In this document: positions 41,790-50,443 of the stretch, piece by piece
How positions within the stretch are numbered: position 1 is the stretch's first letter
Layout of the letters: each line of letters opens with the position of its first letter
NCBI GenBank assembly: GCA_964641895.1
Contig: CAZXLA010000002.1
Coordinates: forward strand, 1 to 64,000
Reading direction: 5' to 3'
DNA: 64,000 nucleotides
Source: UBA2421 sp964641895
GTDB lineage: Bacteria > Planctomycetota > Phycisphaerae > Tepidisphaerales > Tepidisphaeraceae
Notes under the pieces: generated by a model
The model's database searches: none
The model's input: only the letters and a program-made list of their open reading frames with translations
Told to the model about the DNA's origin: nothing
Position numbers and translations under genes: made by a program

Positions 41790-42221
41790 ATGAGCGAAGC
41801 AGCAACCGCCACCGAACCCAAAGTCAAAGTCAAAGTCAACTACACGTGGGGCGTTGGCCGGCGCAAAAGTGCCTGTGCCCGCGTGCGGATTGCCCCGGGC
41901 AGCGGGAAGATCGAAGTGAACGGCAAGACGATCAACGATTACTTCACCACCGAAACCGATCGCAAACGCATCTTCGGCCCGCTGGAAGTCACCAACACCG
42001 GCGGAAAGATGGATGTGTTCGTCAACGCCACTGGCGGCGGGCTTACCGGCCAGGCCGGCGCGTTAGTCATGGGCCTGGCCCGAGCGCTTGCGAAGTATGA
42101 CAGCACGCTGGAAGCCGCGTTGCGAACCGCCCGCTTCCTCACCCGCGACAGCCGCATGAAGGAACGTAAGAAATACGGCCAACGCGGCGCCCGCCGGAAG
42201 TTCCAGTTCAGCAAGCGGTAA
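41790..42221 (+). CDS. Small-subunit ribosomal protein S9
   Basis: Protein of the 30S head whose C-terminal tail reaches the P-site tRNA. The 143-residue sequence has WGVGRRKSACARVRIAPGSG, NGKTINDYF, GGGLTGQAGALVMGLARALA, and the characteristic basic end RGARRKFQFSKR. An AAGGA site lies 9 bases before the ATG. It is co-transcribed with rplM. Confidence 0.97.
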   Translation: MSEAATATEPKVKVKVNYTWGVGRRKSACARVRIAPGSGKIEVNGKTINDYFTTETDRKRIFGPLEVTNTGGKMDVFVNATGGGLTGQAGALVMGLARALAKYDSTLEAALRTARFLTRDSRMKERKKYGQRGARRKFQFSKR

Positions 42222-42321
42222 TCGTTGCGAAGATTCGTGGCAACACGACTCCGCGACGAACACAATTGGAAACCAACAAGAGGATCGAGCTTCGCGGCTC
42301 GGTCCTCTTTTGTTTGTCACG

Positions 42322-42427
42322 GAGGGTGCCACGTAGGGTGCGCTTCAGTGCACCACAAAAGCGCACCAAAACGATCCATACCCCACGATCCACGCCATTC
42401 CAGCGTGCGATGAAGCGCACCCTACGG
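42322..42427. repeat. Fold-back repeat, GTAGGGTGCGCTTCA family
   Basis: Arms CGTAGGGTGCGCTTCA (42331) and TGAAGCGCACCCTACGG (42411-42427) flank about 65 bases. The right arm contains the TAG stop codon of the convergent membrane protein gene at 42422. Confidence 0.8.
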
Positions 42428-43783
42428 GACGCCGAACTGAATGTATTTGCTGCCGGTGTCTTTCAGGTCTTCATCGTCCACCGCGTCGCCCAGGGCTTTG
42501 TAATACGCCTTGAGGATTTCGAAGCATTTGGCGCGCTTCTCCTTCCCGACAGGAAGCTCGACGTAATAGGTTGTGGGCGTGGTTTTCTGGTTGATGTCTT
42601 TAACAACCTCGAACCAGCAGTTTTTGGCACCGGCGGCGTACCAGTCTTCGGTGTGCTGCTTGAGGATCGACTGCCGCCCGCCGGCGATGTACTCGCGGGC
42701 TTCGAGCAGGAAGCCGGTTTCTTTCGCCTTGGCCAGGTGCTCGGCAAGGTCGGCGTCTTCACTTGCGACCGTTGGCGCGCCACTTTGGGCCGGCGTCAGC
42801 ATAGGCGGGCCGGCACCACCCATGGCCGCGATACTCCCCAGCCCGGCCATCGTTCCGCCGCCCATCTTAAAGATGATCGTCAGCAGCACCATCAACAAAA
42901 TCATGCGAATGATGTAATCGAAAACGCAGAGCAGGATGACGACCATCCACGAATCGCCGGGGTCCATGTTGAAAAGATAAATCAGCAAAACCCAGAACAC
43001 GCCAAGCGCAATCGGGAAGCTGATCATGCTTCCGAACATGCCGCGCATGCCGGTCATCTTGTCCACGCCGAAATCAACCCAGGTGATCAGCCCGTCGGAA
43101 AAGATGGCGATGGCCGCGAGCTTGAGGGCGGCGGTGTAGATTCCCCCGAAGCTCACGCCCAGCGGGCCGGCGACAACGAGCGCGAACACCATCATGAGCG
43201 CGGCCTTGCCGATCATCATGCCGCCCAGCCCGAGGCTGATGAGCGCCAGCCCCCCGCCCGAGACGTCGGCGCGCAGCATGTAATAAGCAAGGTAGGCGAT
43301 GAAGCCGATGACGAGCAGCGCGACGGGGGCGTGAACGTCGCGGACCATGTCAACTGTGTTGGCAGTCGATCGGCGTTCGCGATCGCGTTGCGACGGGCCA
43401 GGCGCGTACGCCAGCGTTCGCCCGCTACCGCTACCCGCAGCAGCGCTGCTGCCACCACTGCCGCCACGATGGCCGCCGCCCGGCTTCTTGCTGCTGCCGC
43501 GCACGGCGGCGGGAATAACGGTCAGGCCGATGGCGGTCGCGCCCACGATCGACCCGCTGCTTGCATGCTGTTGGTGAACCGTTGGTTGGCGCCGAATCGC
43601 CGGCTTGGGTTGCGGATCTTCAGGCGCGAGTTCAAAAAGCCCCTCGTCTTCCGGGGCCGGCGGCGTGTGCGGCACGACCATGACATGGCCGCACTTGCAC
43701 TTAACCTTGCGGCCGGCAAGCTCCTGCTTCCAGCCGTAGGTTTTCCCGCACCCGTCGCACGAAAATCGTGCCGCATCCGCCAT
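42422..43783 (-). CDS. Zinc-ribbon membrane protein, planctomycete-type
   Basis: A 453-residue protein of unknown function. Residues 1-40 form a zinc ribbon (FSCDGCGKTYGWKQELAGRK then VKCKCGHVMVVP), a start common to many planctomycete membrane proteins. A disordered basic linker of about 110 residues follows (SKKPGGGHRGGSGGSSAAAG). Five or six hydrophobic segments lie at about 165-335, and the C-terminal 100 residues are a soluble alpha/beta part (AKNCWFEVVKDINQKTTPTT). The ATG at 43781-43783 was chosen because longer readings overlap the divergent PurM-like gene. The stop codon lies in a repeat arm. Confidence 0.72.
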   Translation of the reverse strand: MADAARFSCDGCGKTYGWKQELAGRKVKCKCGHVMVVPHTPPAPEDEGLFELAPEDPQPKPAIRRQPTVHQQHASSGSIVGATAIGLTVIPAAVRGSSKKPGGGHRGGSGGSSAAAGSGSGRTLAYAPGPSQRDRERRSTANTVDMVRDVHAPVALLVIGFIAYLAYYMLRADVSGGGLALISLGLGGMMIGKAALMMVFALVVAGPLGVSFGGIYTAALKLAAIAIFSDGLITWVDFGVDKMTGMRGMFGSMISFPIALGVFWVLLIYLFNMDPGDSWMVVILLCVFDYIIRMILLMVLLTIIFKMGGGTMAGLGSIAAMGGAGPPMLTPAQSGAPTVASEDADLAEHLAKAKETGFLLEAREYIAGGRQSILKQHTEDWYAAGAKNCWFEVVKDINQKTTPTTYYVELPVGKEKRAKCFEILKAYYKALGDAVDDEDLKDTGSKYIQFGVP

Positions 43784-43869
43784 AGTGCACCCAAGTATAA
43801 ACTCACCCGATCGCCGAGAGATTGATGCAAAGGGTAAGCATGCCCGAACATCCGCCGACTGACAAGCAC

Positions 43870-43962
43870 AAATCTTGCCGGCAACAGGGAGCTGAGAGCT
43901 GAGAGCGACGAATTTAATCTGCTCTCGGCTATCCGCTATCGGCTCTCTGCTCCCCGCCCCCC
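43870..43962. repeat. AGAGCCGATAGCGGATAGCC-type inverted repeat
   Basis: GGGAGCTGAGAGCTGAGAGC (43889) is opposed by CTCTCGGCTATCCGCTATCG then GCTCTCTGCTCC. It fills the space between the divergent membrane protein and PurM-like genes. Confidence 0.65.
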
Positions 43963-44002
43963 CACGTTGACCGCATGCCACCCGCGCTCTAAAACCTTTT
44001 GC

Positions 44003-45109
44003 TTGGCCGAACTCTCTTACAAATCCGCCGGCGTCGACTATGAGGCGCTCGATGCGTTCAAGCGTGCTTGCCAGCGTGAGGCAGTTGGCACGCGATCGTC
44101 CCTGAAGCGGCACCAGCTTACCGAACCGGCTGACGTTCGTGGCGACAGCGCCTTTCTGCTCGAAACCGAAACTGAATTTCTCGCGCACGTGGAAGAAGGT
44201 CTGGGCACCAAAAACCTCATCGCCGATGCCATGGCCGAACTGACCGGCCAGTGCTACTACCGGGCCATGGGCATCGATACCGTGGCAACAATCGTTAACG
44301 ATTGTATTACATGCGGCGCTTTGCCGATCAGCGTCGCCATGCATGCTGCCGTCGGCGATTCGGCGTGGTTTGCCGACACGCATCGCTCGGCCGAGCTTGC
44401 CGGCGGGTTTGCGCAAGGCTGCACGCAGGCCGGCGCCGTGTGGGGCGGGGGAGAAACGCCGGCGCTCAAAGGCATTGTCCAGCCCGGCGCGATCGTGCTC
44501 GCCGGCAGCGCGGTCGGAAGGATTCGCCCTAAATCGCAACGAATTTTGGGTAACATTCAATCCGGCGATGCAATGATTTTCATCGCTTCGGGCGGCGTGC
44601 AAACCAACGGCCTTACGCTGTGTCGTACCTTGGCCGACCGTCTGCCGCAGGGTTATCGAACCCTGATGGCCGACGGGCGAATGTACGGCGAAGCGCTTTT
44701 GGATCCTTCGGTCATTTACGTCCGATTGATCGCCGGCCTGGCCGCCGCCGGAATCGTGCCGCATTACGCGGCTCATGTGACGGGCCACGGTTGGCGGAAG
44801 TTGATGCGGGCGGTGGAGCCCATGGTTTACAAAATCACCGATCTCGGCCCGCCGATGCCCGAGGTTTTCAACTTCATTCAGCAGACCGGCGGCTTGTCAG
44901 TGCGTGAGGCGTATGCGACATTCAACATGGGCGCGGGGTTTGCCGTTTACGTGGATCCGGCGCAGGCCGACGAAGTGCTGAAGGTTGCCGCGTCCGCCGG
45001 CTACCGCGCCTGGCGCGCCGGGTCGCTTGAGAAGCAAGGCGATCGCAAAGCGGTGGAGATCGAGCCGCTGGGAATCACGTTCGAATCGGACACGCTGCAG
45101 GTCCGATGA
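44003..45109 (+). CDS. Phosphoribosylformylglycinamidine cyclo-ligase-like protein (PurM)
   Basis: AIR synthetase, which makes the imidazole ring of purines; 368 residues. The N-terminus LSYKSAGVDYEALDAF, the ATP-loop region VEEGLGTKNLIADAMAELTG, TIVNDCITCGALPISVAMHA, GCTQAGAVWGGGETPALKG and ASGGVQTNGLTLCRTLADRL all fit the family. HVTGHGWRKLMRA replaces the usual HITGGG element, a small deviation in the active-site loop. The start is uncertain: TTG at 44003 gives MAELSYKSAGVD as in homologues, while a TTG at 43967 would add 12 residues. Confidence 0.85.
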   Translation: MAELSYKSAGVDYEALDAFKRACQREAVGTRSSLKRHQLTEPADVRGDSAFLLETETEFLAHVEEGLGTKNLIADAMAELTGQCYYRAMGIDTVATIVNDCITCGALPISVAMHAAVGDSAWFADTHRSAELAGGFAQGCTQAGAVWGGGETPALKGIVQPGAIVLAGSAVGRIRPKSQRILGNIQSGDAMIFIASGGVQTNGLTLCRTLADRLPQGYRTLMADGRMYGEALLDPSVIYVRLIAGLAAAGIVPHYAAHVTGHGWRKLMRAVEPMVYKITDLGPPMPEVFNFIQQTGGLSVREAYATFNMGAGFAVYVDPAQADEVLKVAASAGYRAWRAGSLEKQGDRKAVEIEPLGITFESDTLQVR

Positions 45110-45166
45110 ATGGTCGGCGCAAAAGTCGGCGGACGCGATCGCTGCACACAAAGGTTGAAGCATTGT

Positions 45167-45565
45167 ATGGCCCGCGAATTTTTCAAAGTCATCGCCGATC
45201 AGTCCGTGAACGTGCTGCAGCTGACAATGCCCGCCGGAACGGACGTTTCTGAGTTTGATGCGCTCAATCAACTGGCGCTGGCGGAACTCGCCTCGGCCGC
45301 CGGCGACGGCTGGATTCTGGACATGTCGCAGTTCAGCTATGTCGGCAGTGCGGCACTGGGCTTCATGATCAACGTGCGACAGCGCATTCGTCAGGCCGAC
45401 GGAATTCTGGTTGTTTGCGGCGTGTCGACGCACATCATGGCGACGCTGCGCGCGTCATCGCTCGGTCGACTGTTCGCCATTATCGATTCGCGCCCCGCGG
45501 CAGTCGCGGCGGTGCTGGATTGGCGGAAGTCGCGCAAAACCCGACCGCGGCGCGGGGGGAAGTAA
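45167..45565 (+). CDS. STAS-domain protein, anti-sigma factor antagonist-like
   Basis: A 132-residue cytosolic protein with a STAS fold: FFKVIADQSVNVLQLTMPAG, then WILDMSQFSYVGSAALGFMI. The Ser in YVGSAALGF is at the position phosphorylated in SpoIIAA-type antagonists. GILVVCGVSTHIMATLRASS and LFAIIDSRPAAVAA complete it. The C-terminal tail is basic. It lies 57 bases after the PurM-like gene. No kinase or phosphatase partner is nearby. Confidence 0.82.
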   Translation: MAREFFKVIADQSVNVLQLTMPAGTDVSEFDALNQLALAELASAAGDGWILDMSQFSYVGSAALGFMINVRQRIRQADGILVVCGVSTHIMATLRASSLGRLFAIIDSRPAAVAAVLDWRKSRKTRPRRGGK

Positions 45566-45630
45566 AGCGCCCAGTATTATCCCGCTGCGAAGTCGTGCGA
45601 CCATTGATCGGCACCATCGCCGTATGACCA

Positions 45631-45672
45631 TCGGCACTACTTGGCCTGAGAGCCAAGTAGTGCCACCCGAAC
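45631..45672. repeat. GGCACTACTTGGCCTGAGAG palindrome
   Basis: GGCACTACTTGGCCTGAGAG then CCAAGTAGTGCC forms a long hairpin just past the end of the TPR glycosyltransferase gene. Related palindromes lie at 59258-59366. Confidence 0.8.
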
Positions 45673-45681
45673 AACGCACGA

Positions 45682-47400
45682 TTACCCCTTCGAACTCGGC
45701 GCACTGGCCGGCGCGGCGCGGGCCTGCAGCGCTTCGGCCAGCACCAACAGCGAAACTACATCGGCATCCGGCGGGCCAATTTGCTGCAGGTTCTGCAACT
45801 GGCTGATCGCATCGGCGTAACGGCCACGCGCCACGGCCTGCATCGCCGGAAAGTTCTTGCGCAGCCAGGCGTGGCCGACCTGTGCCACCGATGCGCTGGA
45901 TCGCTGCCGGCACTCCCGACGAAGCACGTCAAGCGCTTCGTCGTACTGCCCGGTCACCGTCAGCACCTGGCGCAGATTCATGTAGGTTTGCCAGCGATCA
46001 GGGTTGACGGCCATCGCACGTCGAAAGTAAACCGCGGCGCCCGGCCAATCGCCGGTTTCAGAGAGAACGCTTCCCATATTATTCAACCCGGCGACGCTGT
46101 TCGGGTTGGCGCGCAGCGTATGCATAAAAAGCGACTCACTGCTCAACCACGACAAGGATTGCGCAACGCTGCGGCCCGATAGGACGACCAGCAGAATGCC
46201 GGCCGTCCAGCGCATCGCTCTGCCGTCAAAATATTTGAAGATTGCGCCGAAGAGAATGGCTGGTCCGAGCATCGCCAGATACAGGTAGTGATCAGCCGTC
46301 GTCGAATAATTCTGAAACGAGAACGGCACCAACCCCAAGACGGGCAATGGTGCAATCGCAAATATCAGCAGAGCCGCCAACAGCCAGGGCTTGCACGATG
46401 GCCGGTATGACCATGCCGCGGCGCAGGTCAGCAGCAACAATGCAGGGATGATCCACGTCCACCCGATTGCGCCCGATTGCCAGATTTGCTGCGGCGTTCG
46501 GCCGTAATCGATACACAACCGCGCCGGCCAGATCAGCTTGCCGAGGTAGAACGCCAGCGCGTCACCCGCCACCAGCGGACGGAGGTGGATCGCGACCGGC
46601 TCCACATCCGCACCGGATTGCGCCGCCCGCGCGATCAACGCCGCCGGCAGAGCAACCAACAGCCACGGCACAAGCGATCGCGCGGCCGAATGGGCGTCTC
46701 GGCGAATCAGCAGCCAATCGATGACAAACAAGATCAGCGGCACCGTAACCGCCGACGGCTTGGCCAGCAGCGCCAGTGCGAAAGCCGCCAGCCCCGACCA
46801 CCAGGCGATACGTCGCTGGCGCATGACGGCGGATTCGTCGGTGTGCAGGGTGTAGAACAGCATCGCCAACAGCGACAGCGCGCCGGCGAGAAGGTCTTTC
46901 AACCCGGATGTCCATCCAACTGCCTCCACTTGGATCGGATGCACCGCAAACAGCAGCGCGGCCGCCAGCGCGGGCCAGGATGATTGCATGAGTCGTCGGG
47001 CTATGAAAAAGACAAATGTTGCCGATGCCGTGTGCAGCGCGATGTTAACGAGATGAAAAAGGTAGGGGTTCAACTCCAACTGCCCCGTTCCCCCGCGCAC
47101 CTGCGCCGCCGAGGCGATGGCCGACCAGACGGTGTACGTCAGCGGCACCCACAGGTGCGCCTGATGGTTGATTACATCGCCCTCGGCCAGCCGCTGGGCG
47201 CGAATCGGCTGCCAATAACCGAACACATGCGCCATCGTGGGCGGGCGCATGGCGGGGTTATCGCGCAGGGTGTGCGGATCATCCCAGATCGTAAAGTCGG
47301 CGACGGAAAGCCGGCCATATACGGCGCAGACCGTAAGCGCGATGAAAACCACCGCCGTCTTGTTTGAGAGCCGACGCGCCACCGGACGACTTTTAATCAC
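45682..47400 (-). CDS. Membrane glycosyltransferase with C-terminal TPR repeats
   Basis: A 572-residue protein with about ten hydrophobic segments, then soluble TPRs from about residue 420 (AGLNNMGSVLSETGDWPGAA, VYFRRAMAVNPDRWQTYMNL). The N-terminal loop with DDPHTLRDNP (acidic pair after the first membrane helix) is typical of the TMTC/PMT-like family, which uses polyprenyl-phosphate sugars. Families of this type are frequent in planctomycetes; the acceptor is unknown. The GTG at 47398-47400 is preferred; an in-frame TTG at 47418 is an alternative, and neither has a good ribosome binding site. Confidence 0.78.
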   Translation of the reverse strand: MIKSRPVARRLSNKTAVVFIALTVCAVYGRLSVADFTIWDDPHTLRDNPAMRPPTMAHVFGYWQPIRAQRLAEGDVINHQAHLWVPLTYTVWSAIASAAQVRGGTGQLELNPYLFHLVNIALHTASATFVFFIARRLMQSSWPALAAALLFAVHPIQVEAVGWTSGLKDLLAGALSLLAMLFYTLHTDESAVMRQRRIAWWSGLAAFALALLAKPSAVTVPLILFVIDWLLIRRDAHSAARSLVPWLLVALPAALIARAAQSGADVEPVAIHLRPLVAGDALAFYLGKLIWPARLCIDYGRTPQQIWQSGAIGWTWIIPALLLLTCAAAWSYRPSCKPWLLAALLIFAIAPLPVLGLVPFSFQNYSTTADHYLYLAMLGPAILFGAIFKYFDGRAMRWTAGILLVVLSGRSVAQSLSWLSSESLFMHTLRANPNSVAGLNNMGSVLSETGDWPGAAVYFRRAMAVNPDRWQTYMNLRQVLTVTGQYDEALDVLRRECRQRSSASVAQVGHAWLRKNFPAMQAVARGRYADAISQLQNLQQIGPPDADVVSLLVLAEALQARAAPASAPSSKG

Positions 47401-47450
47401 CCGGCCACATTCGCACAATTGCCGCGTTTGCTTTGACGGCCGTTCGCCGG

Positions 47451-47486
47451 GAAATCGGGTCGCTTACGCTCGCCGCTCGTTGTGTG
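47451..47486. repeat. Single arm of the GGGTCGCTTACGCTCGCCGC family
   Basis: GAAATCGGGTCGCTTACGCT then CGCCGCTCGTTG matches the right arm at 6706-6731. Confidence 0.8.
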
Positions 47487-47548
47487 CGTTACCCGCGGAA
47501 AGTTGCAAATCGGGTGGCGGAATCTACGCTCTTGCCGTGGAGGCAGTT

Positions 47549-48088
47549 TTGGCCCGTAAATCGAAAGCGAAGAAAATCGGCGTCTTTCCCGGTCAGTTCG
47601 ATCCGATCACCAACGGCCATCTTGATGTGATCAAACGCGGGGTGCCGTTATTTGATGAATTGATCGTCGGCGTGGGTAGCAACCCCGATAAGCTTGACCT
47701 GTTCACCATCGACGAGCGCGTAGAGATGATTACCGCGCTGCTGAAAGACGTTCCCCATACGCGGGTAAGAAGCTATTCGGGGTTGACGGCAGATTTTGTG
47801 CGAAAAAATAAAGCCACGGCGATCCTTCGAGGCATTCGCGACGTATCAGATTTGCGGTATGAGTTTCAGCTCGCGCTGGCGAACCGCGCCGTGGGCGACG
47901 TGGAAACGATTTTTATCATGACCGGCGAACAGTACGCCCTTACCAGCAGCAGCCTGATCCGCCAAGTGGTATCGCTGGGCGGAGATGTTCGAAAACTGTC
48001 GGCGGTGCTGCCAAAAGACGTTTTGCGACGGTTGATCGAAAAACAACCGCAAGTGCTTGTCAAGACGCCAGATGCGCCGCAAACCTGA
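47549..48088 (+). CDS. Phosphopantetheine adenylyltransferase
   Basis: Fourth step of coenzyme A synthesis: adenylates 4'-phosphopantetheine. The 179-residue protein has GVFPGQFDPITNGHLDVIKR with the nucleotide-binding T-x-G-H, ILRGIRDVSDLRYEFQLA and the C-terminal ALTSSSLIRQVVSLGGDV. The start is the TTG at 47549, with GGAGG 5 bases upstream, giving MARKSKAKKIGVF. It is divergent from the TPR glycosyltransferase; a single arm of the GGTCGCTTACGCTCGCCGCT repeat lies at 47455-47482. Confidence 0.95.
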   Translation: MARKSKAKKIGVFPGQFDPITNGHLDVIKRGVPLFDELIVGVGSNPDKLDLFTIDERVEMITALLKDVPHTRVRSYSGLTADFVRKNKATAILRGIRDVSDLRYEFQLALANRAVGDVETIFIMTGEQYALTSSSLIRQVVSLGGDVRKLSAVLPKDVLRRLIEKQPQVLVKTPDAPQT

Positions 48089-48532
48089 ACCGGCAATGAG
48101 CCGGTGTTTCGCCGAGGTGCTCCGGGAAATTGGGCAAAATTTACGTTGTCGCGGTGGCTGAATTCCCTTGACGTATTGGACACCATGAATGATAGTGTAA
48201 ATCGCTTGATCCACCGTACCCACGGCGATCAGGCCTGTCGCTTGCAGGAGCGTGAGTTGGCTTGGTGCTGAGGGCTGTTTGCCAAGTCAGCTAGGTTAGT
48301 GCTCTTGCGGGCGTCAGTGAACGTTTTACACCTTGGAAAAATCCGTCGGCGGTGTTCGCCGGCGGTTACAACTGTCGCGGAGCGTTTCTTCCAACCATGA
48401 TTCTCACCGGCAATCGAGTACCACATTTCGTGGTATTCACACGCTGCCCTCATTTTTTTCTTTTTGCCGCCGGCGTATCCTGGTCATGTTGAAGTGCAAC
48501 GCGACGTTTCGAGTTCCTGAAAGGAGCTTCGT
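48089..48532. other. Intergenic leader region before the prepilin-like gene
   Basis: This 444-base region is probably the upstream region and leader of the prepilin-like gene. A TTGACG at 48169 with GATAGT about 17 bases on is a possible promoter, weakly supported. Two small hairpins (GTCGGCGG with CCGCCGGC-like pairing near 48345, and TACCACATTTCGTGGTA at 48419-48435) are present. No gene or known RNA is recognised. Confidence 0.45.
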
Positions 48533-49414
48533 ATGAAGCGTCGTAATCTGGCGGGCTTTACGCTCGTCGAACTGCTGGTCGTCATTGGCATCATCGCGCT
48601 GCTGATTTCGATCCTGCTGCCATCACTCAACCGTGCCCGTGAAACGGCCAACCGAGTGAAATGCGGCAACAACCTGCGTCAGATCGGTCTGGCGCTCAAG
48701 CTGTACGCCAACGAAAACCGTGGCGCGTTCCCGCGGGCGCCGTATACGGCCACCACGAGCGCTCTGCCGATTTTCGGTTCGGGCGTATTGTCGTCTGATA
48801 CGTTTGCCGGCACGCCGACCACCGCTGGGTCGGACACGCAAGTCGGCTTCAACGACGTTGGCGCTGCACTGTTCCTGCTGCTCCGCACGCAGGACATCAC
48901 TTCCGAAGTCTTCACCTGCCCGAGCAGCAATGCCGAGAAGTGGGATTTCGGTGGTGGCAGCAACACCGCATTGAACTGGTCGAACTGGGGCGCAACGTCG
49001 ACCAAGCCCGGGTATTACGGTAAGCACCTGAGCTACAGCTACCAGAACCCTTACGCCGACACCAATGCCGCTCAGACGTTTCGTCTGACCGACACCCTCG
49101 GCTCCGAGTTCGCGCTGGCTGCCGATATCAACCCCGGCGTCAGCTCGACGACCGACAACGTTCTGTTCGTAGGCTCCAACTCCTCGGCTCGTGAAATGAA
49201 GCTGGGGAACAGCAACAACCACGATAAGGACGGCCAAAACGTGCTGTATGCCGATGCGCACGTCGAATTCCAGCAGAACCCGTTCGCGGGGACGCAGCGT
49301 GATCACATTTACACACGCCGCTCCACCACGAACACGAACGTGTTCGCCCACCCGACATCGGGCGGCCCGTACGATGGCAACGACACGGTCCTTCTGCCGA
49401 CCGACGACAACTAA
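48533..49414 (+). CDS. Prepilin-type N-terminal cleavage/methylation domain protein
   Basis: Exported pseudopilin-like protein of 293 residues. The N-terminus MKRRNLAGFTLVELLVVIGI is a canonical type IV prepilin signal, cut after Gly8 with Glu at +5. A globular domain follows, with CGNNLRQIGLALKLYANENR, the usual planctomycete helix end. The C-terminal NNHDKDGQNVLYADAHVEF is the H-X9-DG-like motif. Many planctomycete genomes carry dozens of such proteins; a role in a type II or pilus-like system is likely but unspecific. AAAGGAG precedes the ATG at 7 bases, and a strong terminator follows at 49451. Confidence 0.93.
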   Translation: MKRRNLAGFTLVELLVVIGIIALLISILLPSLNRARETANRVKCGNNLRQIGLALKLYANENRGAFPRAPYTATTSALPIFGSGVLSSDTFAGTPTTAGSDTQVGFNDVGAALFLLLRTQDITSEVFTCPSSNAEKWDFGGGSNTALNWSNWGATSTKPGYYGKHLSYSYQNPYADTNAAQTFRLTDTLGSEFALAADINPGVSSTTDNVLFVGSNSSAREMKLGNSNNHDKDGQNVLYADAHVEFQQNPFAGTQRDHIYTRRSTTNTNVFAHPTSGGPYDGNDTVLLPTDDN

Positions 49415-49450
49415 CAGTCGTTGATCGCAGCATGGGATGATTGCAATCGC

Positions 49451-49484
49451 AAGGCCCGCCGGCAACGGCGGGCCTTGTCTTTTT
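49451..49484 (+). terminator. Intrinsic terminator after the prepilin-like gene
   Basis: AAGGCCCGCCG pairs with CGGCGGGCCTT around a GCAA tetraloop, followed by GTCTTTTT. An identical copy at 49606-49639 lies beyond the assembly gap and is probably the same sequence counted twice. Confidence 0.92.
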
Positions 49485-49505
49485 GAATTTCGGATTGCGG
49501 AATGG

Positions 49506-49605
49506 NNNNNNNNNNNNNNNNNNNNNNNNNNNNNNNNNNNNNNNNNNNNNNNNNNNNNNNNNNNNNNNNNNNNNNNNNNNNNNNNNNNNNNNNNNNNNNN
49601 NNNNN
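49506..49605. other. Assembly gap (100 Ns) flanked by an exact 55-base duplication
   Basis: The 55 bases before the gap (49451-49505) and the 55 bases after it (49606-49660) are identical, beginning AAGGCCCGCCGGCAACGGCG and ending CGGATTGCGGAATGG. This is what two contigs sharing a k-mer-length end would look like, so the gap is probably not real. Confidence 0.9.
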
Positions 49606-49637
49606 AAGGCCCGCCGGCAACGGCGGGCCTTGTCTTT

Positions 49638-49755
49638 TTGAATTTCGGATTGCGGAATGGCGATTGCGGATCTGAAGAGTGGGTTCCCGCAGCCTCTGCG
49701 TCACTCAGGCCTCTATACAAAATCCGCAATCCCCATTCCGCAATCCGAAATTCCG
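49638..49755. repeat. Inverted repeat, AATTTCGGATTGCGGAATGG family
   Basis: Arms AATTTCGGATTGCGGAATGG (49641-49660) and CCATTCCGCAATCCGAAATT (49734-49753) flank a loop of about 73 bases that includes further partly paired sequence. Confidence 0.85.
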
Positions 49756-49815
49756 CCTGTGCGTCGCTTGAGATTTCCTACGATCCTTGGGGTGTTCCGG
49801 TTAGATTGGCGAGTT

Positions 49816-50298
49816 ATGGAGGAAGTCCTTCCGCCCCAAACTATGGCAGGCGCGGGTTTTGAGCCGACCCGTGTGCGGCAGTTCACCATTTTTCTGGAAA
49901 ATCGGGTGGGCCGGCTGATGCTGCTGGTTCGCGCGCTGGAAGAGCATGTGGGCCGCATCATCGCTTTGAGCATCGAAGAATCCGGCGACTCGGCCCTGGT
50001 GCGGCTCATTTGTGCCGATGCCGACATGGGCCGGCACGCGCTGCGTCAGGAGGGGTTTTCGTTCAGCGAATCGGACGTGCTGGCGGTCGAGCTGCCCAAT
50101 ACGGCACACCCGCTCGAAGCCACCTGTTACGCGCTTCTCGCCGCCGAGTTGAATATCCATTATGCCTACCCGCTGTTGATCAATGCCGGCCAGCCGGCGC
50201 TGGCGCTTTATGTGGATGACCCCACGCTTGCCGCGCAAATCTTGATCCGAAAAGGCTTTAGACTTCTCGGCGAGAGCGACTTAAAAAACCTCGCGTAA
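49816..50298 (+). CDS. ACT-domain protein
   Basis: A 160-residue protein with two ACT-like folds. The first is RQFTIFLENRVGRLMLLVRA with ALSIEESGDSALVRLIC; the second includes ALLAAELNIHYAYPLLINAG and ALALYVDDPTLAAQIL. ACT proteins bind amino acids; free-standing tandem ones occur as regulators in planctomycetes and clostridia. It is not next to ilvB (56985), so it should not be read as IlvN. The start ATG at 49816 is likely; a second ATG at 49843 is possible. Confidence 0.8.
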   Translation: MEEVLPPQTMAGAGFEPTRVRQFTIFLENRVGRLMLLVRALEEHVGRIIALSIEESGDSALVRLICADADMGRHALRQEGFSFSESDVLAVELPNTAHPLEATCYALLAAELNIHYAYPLLINAGQPALALYVDDPTLAAQILIRKGFRLLGESDLKNLA

Positions 50299-50443
50299 AT
50301 TTTGGCCAGCGCACACCACTCTATTTCCCGGCGTGGCTGCTGGGTGGCTACTCCACGCTGTCGCCGCGTTGGCGCGTACATTGGAGCAATGGCGGCGATG
50401 CATCCGATAAACCCAAAGACCGGCGGCACAACCCCGGTCGGCT

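Noticed and set aside
42266..43825. Long plus-strand frame of 519 residues opposite the membrane protein
   Set aside because: His/Arg/Gln-rich composition typical of antisense frames in GC-rich DNA; no family pattern.
43784..44788. Upstream extension of the zinc-ribbon membrane protein to 788 residues
   Set aside because: The extension is antisense to the PurM-like gene and crosses a repeat; the zinc ribbon begins right after the ATG at 43783.
49816..50298. Acetolactate synthase small subunit (IlvN)
   Set aside because: It has ACT folds but lies 7 kb from ilvB and lacks IlvN-specific patterns; annotated as a general ACT protein.
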